Part shown: piece by piece, positions 35,022-43,362 of the stretch
Layout: the number at the start of each line of letters is the position of its first letter
Position numbering within the stretch: the first letter of the stretch is position 1
Origin: Streptomyces tateyamensis
GTDB taxonomy: Bacteria > Actinomycetota > Actinomycetes > Streptomycetales > Streptomycetaceae
Direction of reading: 5' to 3'
NCBI RefSeq assembly: GCF_003205575.1
Contig: NZ_PYBW01000004.1
Coordinates: 23,469 to 87,468 of the forward strand
Length of the DNA: 64,000 nt
The notes under the pieces: generated by a model
Told to the model about the DNA's origin: nothing
What the model saw: only the letters and a program-made list of their open reading frames with translations
Databases searched by the model: none
Program-made: the position numbers and the translations under genes

Positions 35022-35453
35022 CTAACGGTGGTCGGTCCGCAGCTTGCCCACCAGGCGGGTCAGCTCGGCGAGTTCGCCCTCGTCCAGGGCGAGCAGGGTG
35101 CGCGGCGGCCGGGACAGGATCTGCTCGGCCTGCTCGGCCGCCGTGGTGCCGGCGGCGGTGAGGGCGACCAGCTTGGAGCGGCGGTCCTGCGGGTGGACGC
35201 TGCGCTCCACCAGGCCCCGCCGCTCCAGCTCGTCCACGATCAGCGTGGTGTACGGCTTGTCGGTGCTCAGCCGCTCCGTCAGTTCACGCATCGTCAGCGG
35301 GCCCGGCAGCAGGCGGCGCAGCGCTTTGGCACGCAGGAAGCTCAGGCCGAGCGCCTGCTCCACCTCGGCCCGGCGGTTCTCCTGACGCAGCACCAGGTCG
35401 GACAGGGCCGCCCAGACCCTGGCCGCCGCGCCGCCACTGCCGTTCTCGTTCAC
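35022..35453 (-). CDS. MarR-family transcriptional regulator
   Basis: A 143-residue winged-helix protein (LTMRELTERLSTDKPYTTLIVDELERRGLVERSVHPQDRRSKLVALT holds the recognition helix and wing). MarR proteins usually repress an adjacent efflux gene and release on binding small phenolic or lipophilic ligands. GTG 35453 follows GGGAG and overlaps the stop of the MFS gene by four bases (GTGA), so it is translated from the exporter mRNA and probably represses its own operon promoter near 36960. Confidence 0.9.
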   Translation of the reverse strand: MNENGSGGAAARVWAALSDLVLRQENRRAEVEQALGLSFLRAKALRRLLPGPLTMRELTERLSTDKPYTTLIVDELERRGLVERSVHPQDRRSKLVALTAAGTTAAEQAEQILSRPPRTLLALDEGELAELTRLVGKLRTDHR

Positions 35454-36952
35454 GTGCTCCCGCCGTCCACTGCTCGTTCGGTCGGGACGGACTCCAGTCG
35501 CTGCGCCACCCGCGCGGCACTGCGTCCGGCCCAGCGTCCGGTGGTGAGGATACCGAGCGCGAGCACCGTCAGGGCGCAACCGGTCGCCACCCACCAGCCG
35601 ACGTGGCTGGCCGCGGCGAAGCCCGAGTGCAGCGGGCCGCGCACGGCGGAGGTGGCCAGCGAGCCGAGCACGGTGACCCCGAGCAACTGCCCGGTCTGCC
35701 GGCTGGTGCTGGCCACCGCGGCGGCCACTCCGGCCCGGTCGCGCGGCATGCCGGAGACGGCAGTGGTGGTGATGGGAGCGTTCAGCATCCCGAAGCCGAT
35801 GCCGAACAGGCTGTAGGCGACCACCAGTTGCCAGTCGGGCGTGCCGGCGGTCAGCCCGGTCAGGGTGGCGGTGCCGGCGGCCATCGCGGCGCCGGCCGCG
35901 ATCAGCGGCAGCCGCGGGCCGCGGGTGGCGACCAGTCGCCCGGAGAACGGCGAGCAGACCATGGCCAGCACCGCCAGCGGCAGGGTCAGGAGTCCGGCGT
36001 GCAGCGGCGAGTAGTCGCGCACGTCCTGCAGGTAGAGGGTGTTGAGCAGCAGGAAGCCGCCGAGCGCGGCGAACCCGCAGACGGCGATCGCGGCGGCCCC
36101 GGCGAACGGCGCGCTGCGCAGCAGGCGCGGGTCGATCACCGGCGCGCGGTTGCGCAGCTCGTACGGGACGAAGCAGGCCGCGGCGAGCAGGGCCGCCGCG
36201 CCGCACAGCAGGGTCTGGGGCGCCGTCCAGCCTGCGGTCGGCGCCTCGATGACCCCGTAGGTGAGGCTGCCCAGCAGGACCACGATGAGCAGCTGGCCGA
36301 CCGGGTCGAGCGGGCGGGCGCGCTCGGCCCGCGACTCGGGGACGTACCGGGCGCAGAGGGCCAGGGCCGCCAGGCCCACCGGGACGGTGGCCCAGAAGAC
36401 CCCGCGCCAGCCGACCGTGTCCACCAGCAGACCGCCGAGCAGCGGGCCGAGCGCCAGGCTGACGCCCGCCACCGCGCCCCACACGCCGATCGCCCGGGCC
36501 CGCTCGCGCGGCTCGGTGAAGGTGTTGGTGATGATCGACATGGCGACCGGGTTGAGCATCGACCCGCCGACCGCCTGCGCCATCCGGGCCGCGACCAGGG
36601 TGCCCAGGCCCGGTGCGACCGAGCAGAGCAGCGAGCCGAGGGTGAAGAGCACCAGCCCGGTCTGGAAGGTGCGCCGCCGCCCGAACCGGTCGCCGGCCGC
36701 GCCCGCGGGCAGCAGCAGGGTGGCCAGCACCACGGTGTACCCGGCCACCACCCACTGCAGGCCGGAGACGCCGACGTGCAGGTCGCGCTGGATGGCGGGC
36801 AGGGCGAGGTTGACGATCGTGTTGTCCACGCCGACCAGGAACAGGCTCAGGCAGCAGATCGCCAGCACGCGGGTGCGGCCGCGGCGGTCCAGCGGCCCGG
36901 CGGGGGCCCGGTGGGTCCGGTGGGCTCGGGGGAGCCAAGTAGTTAATGTCAT
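35450..36952 (-). CDS. DHA2-type (14-helix) MFS drug exporter
   Basis: Proton-driven efflux protein of 500 residues with the DHA2 signatures: DNTIVNLALPAIQRDL in helix 1, GDRFGRRRTFQTG after helix 2, RMAQAVGGSMLNP in helix 4 and GVWGAVAGVSLALGPLLGG in helix 5. About 14 membrane segments are visible. It is the first gene of an operon with the MarR regulator. ATG 36952 was chosen because a TATAAT box ends six bases before it, as in a leaderless mRNA; an upstream TTG reading would place the start beyond the promoter. The substrate is unknown. Confidence 0.92.
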   Translation of the reverse strand: MTLTTWLPRAHRTHRAPAGPLDRRGRTRVLAICCLSLFLVGVDNTIVNLALPAIQRDLHVGVSGLQWVVAGYTVVLATLLLPAGAAGDRFGRRRTFQTGLVLFTLGSLLCSVAPGLGTLVAARMAQAVGGSMLNPVAMSIITNTFTEPRERARAIGVWGAVAGVSLALGPLLGGLLVDTVGWRGVFWATVPVGLAALALCARYVPESRAERARPLDPVGQLLIVVLLGSLTYGVIEAPTAGWTAPQTLLCGAAALLAAACFVPYELRNRAPVIDPRLLRSAPFAGAAAIAVCGFAALGGFLLLNTLYLQDVRDYSPLHAGLLTLPLAVLAMVCSPFSGRLVATRGPRLPLIAAGAAMAAGTATLTGLTAGTPDWQLVVAYSLFGIGFGMLNAPITTTAVSGMPRDRAGVAAAVASTSRQTGQLLGVTVLGSLATSAVRGPLHSGFAAASHVGWWVATGCALTVLALGILTTGRWAGRSAARVAQRLESVPTERAVDGGST

Positions 36953-36958
36953 ACAACG

Positions 36959-36964
36959 ATTATA
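36959..36964 (-). promoter_or_regulatory. -10 box of the MFS–MarR operon
   Basis: TATAAT on the minus strand, six bases before the ATG at 36952 and with no ribosome binding site between, points to a leaderless transcript. GTTGT occurs on both sides of the box (direct repeat), which might be contacts for the MarR protein. No good -35 box is seen. Confidence 0.5.
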
Positions 36965-37149
36965 GGCACACAACTAAGTGGGGGCGGAAGGAGGGGGACG
37001 GAGATCGGAGGGGGCAGGTGCAGGTGCGGACTGCGGGTGGACCTGCTGTGGGTGGAACTGTTCGAGGGCGATTCGATTCGCCGCACCCGGGTACGTGCCG
37101 TGTGGTACAGCCGTGTCGAAGCGCGGGCGAACTGCTGTCAGGAGAGATC

Positions 37150-38097
37150 GTGATCGACAGCGATACCGATCAGCCGGTCCAGGCGGGGGGTGGACTGCCG
37201 GACGACCTGCCGCCGCGGTTCAGCGAGCGGGAGCTACGGGCGATGAGCAAGAGCGAGGCCCGGGCGCTGAGTGATGCGCTGTTCCGGCGGCTCGCCGGCC
37301 TGGAGCGGGAGAGCTATGCCTACAGCTATGTGCGGTCCACCATCATCGAGCTCAACATGCCGCTGGTGCGCTTCATCGCCGCCAGGTTCCGGCACCGCTG
37401 CGAGGAGATGGCGGACATCCTGCAGGTCGGCACGGTGGGCCTGATCAAGGCCGTCGACGGCTACGACCAGGAGCGCGGCGCCGAGTTCGTCACCTACGCC
37501 ATCCCGACCATCGCCGGCGAGATCAAGCGGTTCTTCCGGGACACCTCCTGGCCGGTCCGGGTGCCGCGCAGCATGCAGGAGCGCTACCTGGCGGTCGCCC
37601 GCGGCTCGGACCGGCTGGAGCAGGACCTGGGCCGGCTGCCGCGGCCCGAGGAACTCGCCGAGGACCTCGGCATCACCGAGGAGGAGGTGCTGGAGGGCCT
37701 GGTGGCCGCCCGGGTCTACCGGCCGAACTCGCTGGACGCGCTGCGTGAGCAGGACGCGGACGAGTCGGGCAGCGCGCTGCTGGACCGGCTCGGCACCGAG
37801 GACCTGGAGCTGGACCTGGCCGACTTCCGGGTCGCGGTCACTCCGCTGCTGGGCAAGCTGCCCAAGCGCGAGCAGGCCGTGCTGGTGCTGCGGTTCTGGG
37901 AGGGCCGGACCCAGTCGGAGATCGCCGACCGGATCGGGGTCTCGCAGATGCACGTCTCCCGCCTGCTGACGGCCACCCTGGCCGGACTGCGGGCCGACCT
38001 GGAGGACGCGGACGCGCCGGGCTGGCAGGACCAGGACCAGGACCCGGACGCGGCCACTGCCGGCCGCCCGGACGCGGGGTCGGACGCCGCCGGCTGA
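37150..38097 (+). CDS. RNA polymerase sigma factor, SigB/SigF/SigG type
   Basis: Group 3 sigma factor of 315 residues. Region 2 (LVRFIAARFRHRCEEMADILQVGTVGLIKAVDGYD), region 3 (RVPRSMQERYLAVARGSDRLEQDLGR) and region 4 (LPKREQAVLVLRFWEGRTQSEIADRIGVSQMHVSRLL) are all present. This class serves stress responses and development in Streptomyces and is normally held by an RsbW-type anti-sigma factor; none is adjacent. GTG 37150 follows AGGAG; the open frame back to 36946 runs through the divergent promoter and is not used. The acidic, Asp/Gln/Gly-rich tail is unconserved. A promoter fitting this class lies before the catalase gene at 44578. Confidence 0.93.
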   Translation: MIDSDTDQPVQAGGGLPDDLPPRFSERELRAMSKSEARALSDALFRRLAGLERESYAYSYVRSTIIELNMPLVRFIAARFRHRCEEMADILQVGTVGLIKAVDGYDQERGAEFVTYAIPTIAGEIKRFFRDTSWPVRVPRSMQERYLAVARGSDRLEQDLGRLPRPEELAEDLGITEEEVLEGLVAARVYRPNSLDALREQDADESGSALLDRLGTEDLELDLADFRVAVTPLLGKLPKREQAVLVLRFWEGRTQSEIADRIGVSQMHVSRLLTATLAGLRADLEDADAPGWQDQDQDPDAATAGRPDAGSDAAG

Positions 38098-38106
38098 CCG
38101 TGCGGC

Positions 38107-38161
38107 GCCGCCACCGGGCCCGGGGCGGTGGCGGCAGCTGAACCCGGCGCCGGGCTCAGCT
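38107..38161. terminator. Two hairpins between convergent genes
   Basis: GCCGCCACCG (38107–38116) pairs with CGGTGGCGGC (38126–38135). Directly after it AGCTGA…TCAGCT (38136–38161) encloses a CCCGGCGCCGGG core. They separate the sigma factor and the DUF885 gene and could stop transcription from both sides. Confidence 0.65.
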
Positions 38162-38185
38162 GCCCCCATCGCCCCGGGCCCGCGG

Positions 38186-39736
38186 TCAGAGGCCGGCCAG
38201 GTTGGCCTCCAGGTCGTCGAGGCCGTAGGAGCCCTGGGAGATCGCCTTCATGTGCCAGGTCTTCAGGTCGAAGTCGGCGCCCAGCCGGTGCCGGGCGGCT
38301 TCGCGGCCGCGCAGCCAGGCGCGCTCGCCGAGCTTGTAGCCGATGGCCTGGCCGGGCCAGCCGAGGTAGCGGTTGACCTCGCTGGCCCGGCGGGCGGCGG
38401 GGCTGCCCTGGTATTCGGCCAGGAACCGGTCGGCCAGTTCCGGGGTCCAGGTCTCGCCCGGGTGGAAGCCGGAGTCGGCGGGGATGGCCAGGCGCAGGTG
38501 CATGCCGATGTCGGTGATCACCCGGATGATGCGCAGCATCTGCTTGGTCAGGTATCCGAGGCGGTGGGCCGGGTCGGTGAGGAAGCCCAGGTCGTCCATC
38601 AGCCGCTCGGCATAGAGCGCCCAGCCCTCGACATTGGCGCTGACCTTGCCGAGGGTCACCTGGTAGCGGCTCAGCTGGTCGGCGACGGCCGTCCAGCGGG
38701 CGAGCTGGAGGTGATGGCCGGGCACACCCTCGTGGTACCAGGTGCTGACGAGCTGCCAGGTCGGGAAGGTGTCCCGGCCCAGGGTCGGCAGGTAGGTGCG
38801 ACCGGGGCGGGTGAAGTCCAGGCTGGGGCCGGAGTAGAACGGTGCGGCCGCGCTCCCCGCCGGGGCGATCCTGGACTCGACCTGGCGCAGCGGGCCCACG
38901 ATGTCGAAGTGTGTTCCGTCGAGGCGCTCGATCGCCTCGTCCATGACCTGCTGGAGCCAGTCGCGGACGGCCTCCTCGCCCTTGATCGCGTGGCCGTGCT
39001 CGTTCAGGAACTCCATCGCCTCCACGACCCCGGCGCCGGGCAGCACCCGGCCGGCCTCCACCCGCATCTCGGCCAGCGTGCGGTGGAATTCCTCCCACGC
39101 CCAGTCGTACGCCTCGGCGACGTCCACGTTCGAACCGGTGGCCAGGCGGGCCGATCGCAGGTAGCGCTCCCGGCCGACCGCGTCCGGGACGCCCGCCGCC
39201 GCGGGGAGGTAGTCGCCGTGCAGCCAGTCGCGCAGCTCGCCGACGGCGGCGGTGGCACCCAGCGCAGCGGAGTCCAGTTCGCTACGCAACCGCTCCGGCC
39301 CGTCCGCCACGAATCCGGCGAACCAGCCGGCCCCGCCGTCGGCCCGTCCGGTCCACGCGTCCAACTGCGCGAGTACGGACTCGACCTGACGCGGTGCGGA
39401 GAGCAGCCCGCGCCCGACGCCCTGCTCCAGCGTGCGGCGATAGCCGGCCACCGCGCCCGGCACGGCCCGCAGCCGCCCGGCCACCACCGCCCAGTCCTCC
39501 TCGCTGGTGGTGGGCATCAGGGTGAAGATCGACCGGACGTAGTGGATCGGGGAGGCGGTGTTGCGCAGCGCCCGCACGTGGTCCCCGGCGTCGTGCACGG
39601 CCAGCTGCGCCGCCAGCCGCTCACGCAGCAACTGCGCACAGGCCGCCTCCGCCGGGTCCGCCGCCACCGGATCCGCCGCCGCCCGGCCGGGCAGCCGGTC
39701 GAGCGCCTGCAGGGTCTCCCGAGCCAGGTCGGCCAT
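38186..39736 (-). CDS. DUF885 metallopeptidase-like protein, N-terminus lost
   Basis: A 516-residue member of the DUF885 family, putative zinc peptidases marked by HEGVPGHH; here STWYHEGVPGHHLQL near residue 330, with a downstream EGWALYAERLMDDLG. It is predicted cytoplasmic. Family members normally begin about 50 residues earlier. Family-like sequence is readable up to SPDGFEAMADLARETL, but beyond about 39760 the reading becomes unrelated because the DNA there codes on the other strand. ATG 39736 (GAGG six bases before) is an internal Met that may rescue translation. The gene is probably truncated at a recombination junction. Confidence 0.75.
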   Translation of the reverse strand: MADLARETLQALDRLPGRAAADPVAADPAEAACAQLLRERLAAQLAVHDAGDHVRALRNTASPIHYVRSIFTLMPTTSEEDWAVVAGRLRAVPGAVAGYRRTLEQGVGRGLLSAPRQVESVLAQLDAWTGRADGGAGWFAGFVADGPERLRSELDSAALGATAAVGELRDWLHGDYLPAAAGVPDAVGRERYLRSARLATGSNVDVAEAYDWAWEEFHRTLAEMRVEAGRVLPGAGVVEAMEFLNEHGHAIKGEEAVRDWLQQVMDEAIERLDGTHFDIVGPLRQVESRIAPAGSAAAPFYSGPSLDFTRPGRTYLPTLGRDTFPTWQLVSTWYHEGVPGHHLQLARWTAVADQLSRYQVTLGKVSANVEGWALYAERLMDDLGFLTDPAHRLGYLTKQMLRIIRVITDIGMHLRLAIPADSGFHPGETWTPELADRFLAEYQGSPAARRASEVNRYLGWPGQAIGYKLGERAWLRGREAARHRLGADFDLKTWHMKAISQGSYGLDDLEANLAGL

Positions 39737-39761
39737 CGCCTCGAACCCGTCGGGCGACGCC

Positions 39762-39935
39762 GTGGTGCAGTCGATCGCGGTCGGTTCCGACGGTACGCAG
39801 GTGATCCTGGACAACTCGGGGACGGTCCTGGCGAAGAAGGGGATCGGTCTCTACAACTGGACCCAGGAGAGCGACCCGGTCGTCAAGGCCATCGGGGTCG
39901 GTTCGGACGGCACGCAGATGATCCTCAGCCGCTGA
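39762..39935 (+). pseudogene. C-terminal fragment of a repeat protein
   Basis: In-frame sequence VVQSIAVGSDGTQVILDNSG…VVKAIGVGSDGTQMILSR ends at a stop at 39935. It contains two copies of an AIxVGSDGTQxIL unit about 37 residues apart, so it is the tail of a longer repeat protein whose start is gone. Upstream of 39762 the same frame is antisense to DUF885 and meaningless. I do not recognise the family. Confidence 0.5.
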
Positions 39936-40036
39936 CCGACAGCCGGTGATCGACCGAGCCGGGAGCGAGCGTGAGCACCCGGACCTCCTGCGCAGCTCGC
40001 TGTTGAGCTGCGCAGGAGGCCGACAGGCGAACGGGC

Positions 40037-40243
40037 TCAGACGGCGCCGAGGTCGGCGGCCTTGACCCCGGCGACGAACGCGGCGAACGCGTGGCTCTGA
40101 AAGACCAGGGCGGGGCCGGTGGGGTTCTTGGAGTCGCGCACGGGGACGACGTCGGGGAAACCGTCGGCAACTTCGATGCAGTTTCCCCCGCCGCCAGAAT
40201 GAGTGCTCTTGCGCCAGGCAGCCGCGGACAGGTCAGGGTGCAT
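40037..40243 (-). CDS. DUF397 protein
   Basis: A 68-residue protein with the DUF397 pattern: AAWRKSTHSGGGGNCIEVA at the start, then VPVRDSKNPTGPALVF and FAAFVAGVKA. These small proteins nearly always accompany an XRE regulator with a DUF5753 domain in Streptomyces (as in BldB- or WhiJ-type loci) and are thought to modulate it. Here the start overlaps the regulator's stop by 11 bases, so the two are cotranslated. Confidence 0.92.
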   Translation of the reverse strand: MHPDLSAAAWRKSTHSGGGGNCIEVADGFPDVVPVRDSKNPTGPALVFQSHAFAAFVAGVKAADLGAV

Positions 40244-41069
40244 GTTGAAAGGCCTCTCTAAGCTTGCGGATCCTGGCCAATGACGCTGCGCGGGGCAGCG
40301 CATCGGCTGTGAGGCGATCGTAGTCTTCGGTCCACGCCGCCACTGTTGCGGTATCCCGCTCCAGGAACCCCCGGTGCAGCCCCTCCGTGTACCCGAGTAC
40401 CTGGTGGCCGGACAGGATGAGCAAGGTCAGCGGATGGTTGATCGGGTGCGATTCCCCCAGGGAATCCGGGGCGATCTGGATGGTCGTCTTCGGCTGCTGG
40501 GCCACTTCTTCGAGGTACGCGAGCTGTCTGGCCATGACTCCGGGGCTGCCGATCTGGCGGCGCAGGCAGGTCTCGTCCATGACGACGTGGAGGGTGGGTC
40601 GTGGGGTCTTGGCAAGGATCCGTTGCCGGTCGAGAAGAAGGCTGACCCGGGAGTCTGCCTGATCCTGTGTGACCTTGCCGCGCAGGACGTATCCCGACTC
40701 GATTGCCGTTGCGTACTCGACTGTTTGCAGGAGACCGTCAATGGTGCGGGGCTGAAAGACGCGCAGTGCAGCGGCGGCCGCCTCCTGGACCGTGTACTCG
40801 GGGAAGCCCTGTAGCAGGGAGTGCCCGTGGATCTTGCCGTACAGGTCAACGAACTTGGTCCCAGAGTCGAACGCTTGATCAACACTCTTCGCGAACGGGA
40901 GGGTGGGAGGCTTGCGGCCGGTTTCCACTGCCGAGATGTGGACCGCCGAGTAGCCGGTACGCAGCCCCAGTTGACTTTGCGTCAGACCCAAAAACTCGCG
41001 AATGTGACGCAGTTGAGTTGCGAAGTGCTCGCGCGGCGTGGTGGGCGGAGGTAGGACGATGCGGCTCAT
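40233..41069 (-). CDS. XRE-family regulator with DUF5753 domain
   Basis: A 278-residue DNA-binding protein. The N-terminal helix-turn-helix (LRHIREFLGLTQSQLGLRTGYSAVHISAVETGRKPP) is followed by the DUF5753 domain typical of Streptomyces WhiJ-like regulators (ALRVFQPRTIDGLLQTVEYA, RPTLHVVMDETCLRRQIG, TIQIAPDS). ATG 41069 has GGAAGGAAG before it. It pairs with the overlapping DUF397 gene and diverges from a small gene at 41170. GC content is visibly lower here than in the neighbours, suggesting an acquired cassette. Such sets act in developmental or antibiotic control in known cases. Confidence 0.92.
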   Translation of the reverse strand: MSRIVLPPPTTPREHFATQLRHIREFLGLTQSQLGLRTGYSAVHISAVETGRKPPTLPFAKSVDQAFDSGTKFVDLYGKIHGHSLLQGFPEYTVQEAAAAALRVFQPRTIDGLLQTVEYATAIESGYVLRGKVTQDQADSRVSLLLDRQRILAKTPRPTLHVVMDETCLRRQIGSPGVMARQLAYLEEVAQQPKTTIQIAPDSLGESHPINHPLTLLILSGHQVLGYTEGLHRGFLERDTATVAAWTEDYDRLTADALPRAASLARIRKLREAFQHAP

Positions 41070-41169
41070 AGCGCACTCTTCCTTCCGTGCTGGCCGATTG
41101 AAGACTGTCTGAGCGTAGAGCACAGTATGTCTCCCTGGTAGTGAATCGACTACGGAGAGGAGCGACGCT

Positions 41170-41439
41170 GTGGCAAGGCAAGCTGGCCCGCCGGTGGTGG
41201 TGTTGAAGCCCCGAGTGGGTGATGTGGTGCAGGACTTGGCCACCAGGAGGCAGGGGCGGTACATGGGTGAGATGTACGGCAAGGCGCACCTTCGCCCGAT
41301 CAAGGGCGGCATCGAGTGGACGACCGATCCCGCCTGCCTTCAGGCGGTGGCCGATGCGCCCACGCTGCAGCCGGTGGCGCGCCGCAGCAAGCCGCGTAAC
41401 GAGGCCGCCATCAGCCTGCCCGACGTGCACGGTGGCTGA
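41170..41439 (+). CDS. Small conserved protein divergent from the XRE/DUF397 pair
   Basis: An 89-residue basic protein starting at GTG behind GGAGAGGAG. It resembles small Streptomyces proteins with the pattern PxVGDxVxDxxxxRxGxxMGxxxxxxxLRPxxGGxEW: here PRVGDVVQDLATRRQGRYMGEMYGKAHLRPIKGGIEWTTDP can be read in two parts. No function is known to me. Its position opposite an XRE/DUF397 pair suggests it is the controlled partner. Confidence 0.7.
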   Translation: MARQAGPPVVVLKPRVGDVVQDLATRRQGRYMGEMYGKAHLRPIKGGIEWTTDPACLQAVADAPTLQPVARRSKPRNEAAISLPDVHGG

Positions 41440-41465
41440 ATGGTTGGGCCGGCACCCCGACGTGG

Positions 41466-43199
41466 TCAGCCGCCCAGCCGGGCGGCGGCTTCCAGCAGCA
41501 GGGCGTGGACGAAGGCCTGGGGCAGGTTGCCGCGCAGTTGGCGCTGGGCCACGTCGTACTCCTCCGCGTACAGGCCGGGGCCTCCGCAGGCGGCGCGGTT
41601 GCGTTCGAACCAGCGGGCTGCTGCCACCCGGTTGCCCTGCTGCTGCTCGGCGAGGGCCATCAGGAAGCCGCAGAGCAGGAAGGCGCCCTCCGCATCGGCC
41701 GGCGGGCGGTCGTCCTGCCGGAACCGGTACGCGAAGTGGTCCTCGCCCAGCTCGGTGCGGACCGCGTGCAGGGTGGCCCGGGTGCGCGGGTCGTCGGCGG
41801 GCACCGCCCCGCGCAGGCCGGGCAGCAGCAGGGCGGCGTCCACCCGCGGGTCGGTGGGGGAGCGCTGCCAGCGGCCGCTCGGGTGTAGGCAGTCGGCCGT
41901 CCCGGCGACGATCCGGTCGGCCAGCGCGAGCCAGTCGGCGCCGCCGAGGCCGGCCGCGGCCGCCGCCCGCAGGCCGGCCGCGCAGATCAGCCGGCTGTGG
42001 GCCCAGCGGTCCGGGTAGAGCTCCCAGATCCCGGCGTCCGGCTCCCGGTGGCGGTCCCGGACGGCGCGCGCGGCGAGCCGGGCTGCCGCCCGGCCGTCGG
42101 GGCCCAGCCGGTCCAGGCGGGCGGCGGCGGCCAGCAGCAGCAGGCCCTCGCCGAACACGTCCAGCTGGAACTGGTGGCGCACCTGGTTGCCGACCACGTC
42201 GAAACCGCCCGGGTAGCCCGGCAGGTTCAGCCGCTGCTGGTCCGGGATGCGGCGGCCGGCGGCGGTGTAGGCGGGGGAGAGGTCGGGGCCGTGGTCGAGC
42301 AGCCTGGCGGTCAGGAAGTCCACCGCGCCGTCCAGCAGGGGCAGGTCCCCACCGGCGGCCGCGGCCTGGCCGAGGTAGCACAGGTCGCGGATCCAGACGA
42401 AGCGGTAGTCGTAGTTGCGGCCCTGGGCCGCGCGCTCGGGCAGCGAGGTGGTGGCGGCCGCGACGGTGCCGCCGGAGCCGGTGGTCAGACCGTGCAGCAC
42501 GACGCGGGCGTGCCGGGCGTCGCGCGCGCCGAGCATCCCGGCGGGCTCGGGGTCGGGCACGGTGCGCTGCCAGGCGAACTCGGTCGCCCGCCACAGGTGG
42601 TCGGGCGGCTCGGGGTCCGGCAGCGGCCGGTCGGAGAGTTCCAGCACCAGGTCGGACTGCTCGCCCGGGGCCAGTCGGACGGCGGCCGCCAGTTCGGTGC
42701 CGTGGGCGCCGGGGACGGCCTGCGGGGCCCCGGTCCAGCGCAGCCGCAGCGCGCCGGCCCGGGCCCGCCAGGTCCCGTCCTCCGCCCGGCGCAGCCGGCG
42801 CAGCGGGGCCTCGCCGAACTCCGCCGCGGGTCGCAGCAGCACGTCCACGGCGGCCGGGCCGTCCACGGCGCGGATCCGGTGCAGCAGCACCAGACGGTGC
42901 GGGTCGCCGGGCATGGCCAGTGCCTGGCGGCACTCGACCATGCCGCCGGTGGTCACCCAGCGGGCGCGCCAGACCAGGCTGCCCGCCTCGTAGTAGCCGC
43001 TGTGCACGGCCGGGCCCGCCGGGCCGACCCGGTACCAGCCCGGTCCGCCGATCAGCGTCGAGAAGACCGCCGGGCTGTCCCAGCCCGGCGCGCAGAGCCA
43101 GACCGCCTCGCCGGCCGGTCCGACCAGCGCACCGCGCTCGCCGTCGGCGAGCAGTGCGTAGTCCCGCAGGACCTGGGGGGAGGGGGCTTCGGGTGGCAT
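41466..43199 (-). CDS. GH15-family glycoside hydrolase (glucoamylase/trehalase-like)
   Basis: Cytoplasmic 577-residue protein with the (alpha/alpha)6 barrel of family GH15. The family signature YDYRFVWIRDLCY lies near residue 265, and the later NLPQAFVHALLLEAAARL near the C-terminus fits the end of the barrel. An N-terminal beta-sandwich precedes it. Actinobacterial relatives include trehalases and glucoamylase-like enzymes; without structure the substrate cannot be chosen. GGAGG precedes the ATG. It follows the YbdK-type ligase on the same strand after a gap with a small tandem repeat. Confidence 0.85.
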   Translation of the reverse strand: MPPEAPSPQVLRDYALLADGERGALVGPAGEAVWLCAPGWDSPAVFSTLIGGPGWYRVGPAGPAVHSGYYEAGSLVWRARWVTTGGMVECRQALAMPGDPHRLVLLHRIRAVDGPAAVDVLLRPAAEFGEAPLRRLRRAEDGTWRARAGALRLRWTGAPQAVPGAHGTELAAAVRLAPGEQSDLVLELSDRPLPDPEPPDHLWRATEFAWQRTVPDPEPAGMLGARDARHARVVLHGLTTGSGGTVAAATTSLPERAAQGRNYDYRFVWIRDLCYLGQAAAAGGDLPLLDGAVDFLTARLLDHGPDLSPAYTAAGRRIPDQQRLNLPGYPGGFDVVGNQVRHQFQLDVFGEGLLLLAAAARLDRLGPDGRAAARLAARAVRDRHREPDAGIWELYPDRWAHSRLICAAGLRAAAAAGLGGADWLALADRIVAGTADCLHPSGRWQRSPTDPRVDAALLLPGLRGAVPADDPRTRATLHAVRTELGEDHFAYRFRQDDRPPADAEGAFLLCGFLMALAEQQQGNRVAAARWFERNRAACGGPGLYAEEYDVAQRQLRGNLPQAFVHALLLEAAARLGG

Positions 43200-43255
43200 G
43201 CGGTCAGGCCTCCGTCGGGGAGATCACGGCTGGCGCCTACCCGGTCTCCGGCCGG

Positions 43256-43309
43256 GCACTCCGAGCACTCCGAGCACTCCAGGCACTCCAGGCACTGCAG
43301 GCACTCCGA
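43256..43309. repeat. Nine-base tandem repeat, six copies
   Basis: Six consecutive nine-base units (GCACTCCGA twice, GCACTCCAG twice, GCACTGCAG, GCACTCCGA) lie between the YbdK-type and GH15 genes. There are no spacers, so it is a minisatellite. Confidence 0.9.
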
Positions 43310-43362
43310 GCCCCACTGGCGCCTCCTGGCAGCTGGCGGTGGGCCTGGTGGTCGGGGCCGGC

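Noticed and set aside
39737..39814. Extension of the DUF885 gene to a TTG at 39814
   Set aside because: The added residues come from the opposite strand of a different gene fragment and have no family likeness or ribosome binding site.
40037..41439. Toxin–antitoxin or defence module
   Set aside because: The XRE/DUF5753 and DUF397 proteins are a known regulatory pair in Streptomyces; neither has a toxin or nuclease motif.
43256..43309. CRISPR-like repeat array
   Set aside because: Units are nine bases long and contiguous with no spacers, and no cas gene is present.
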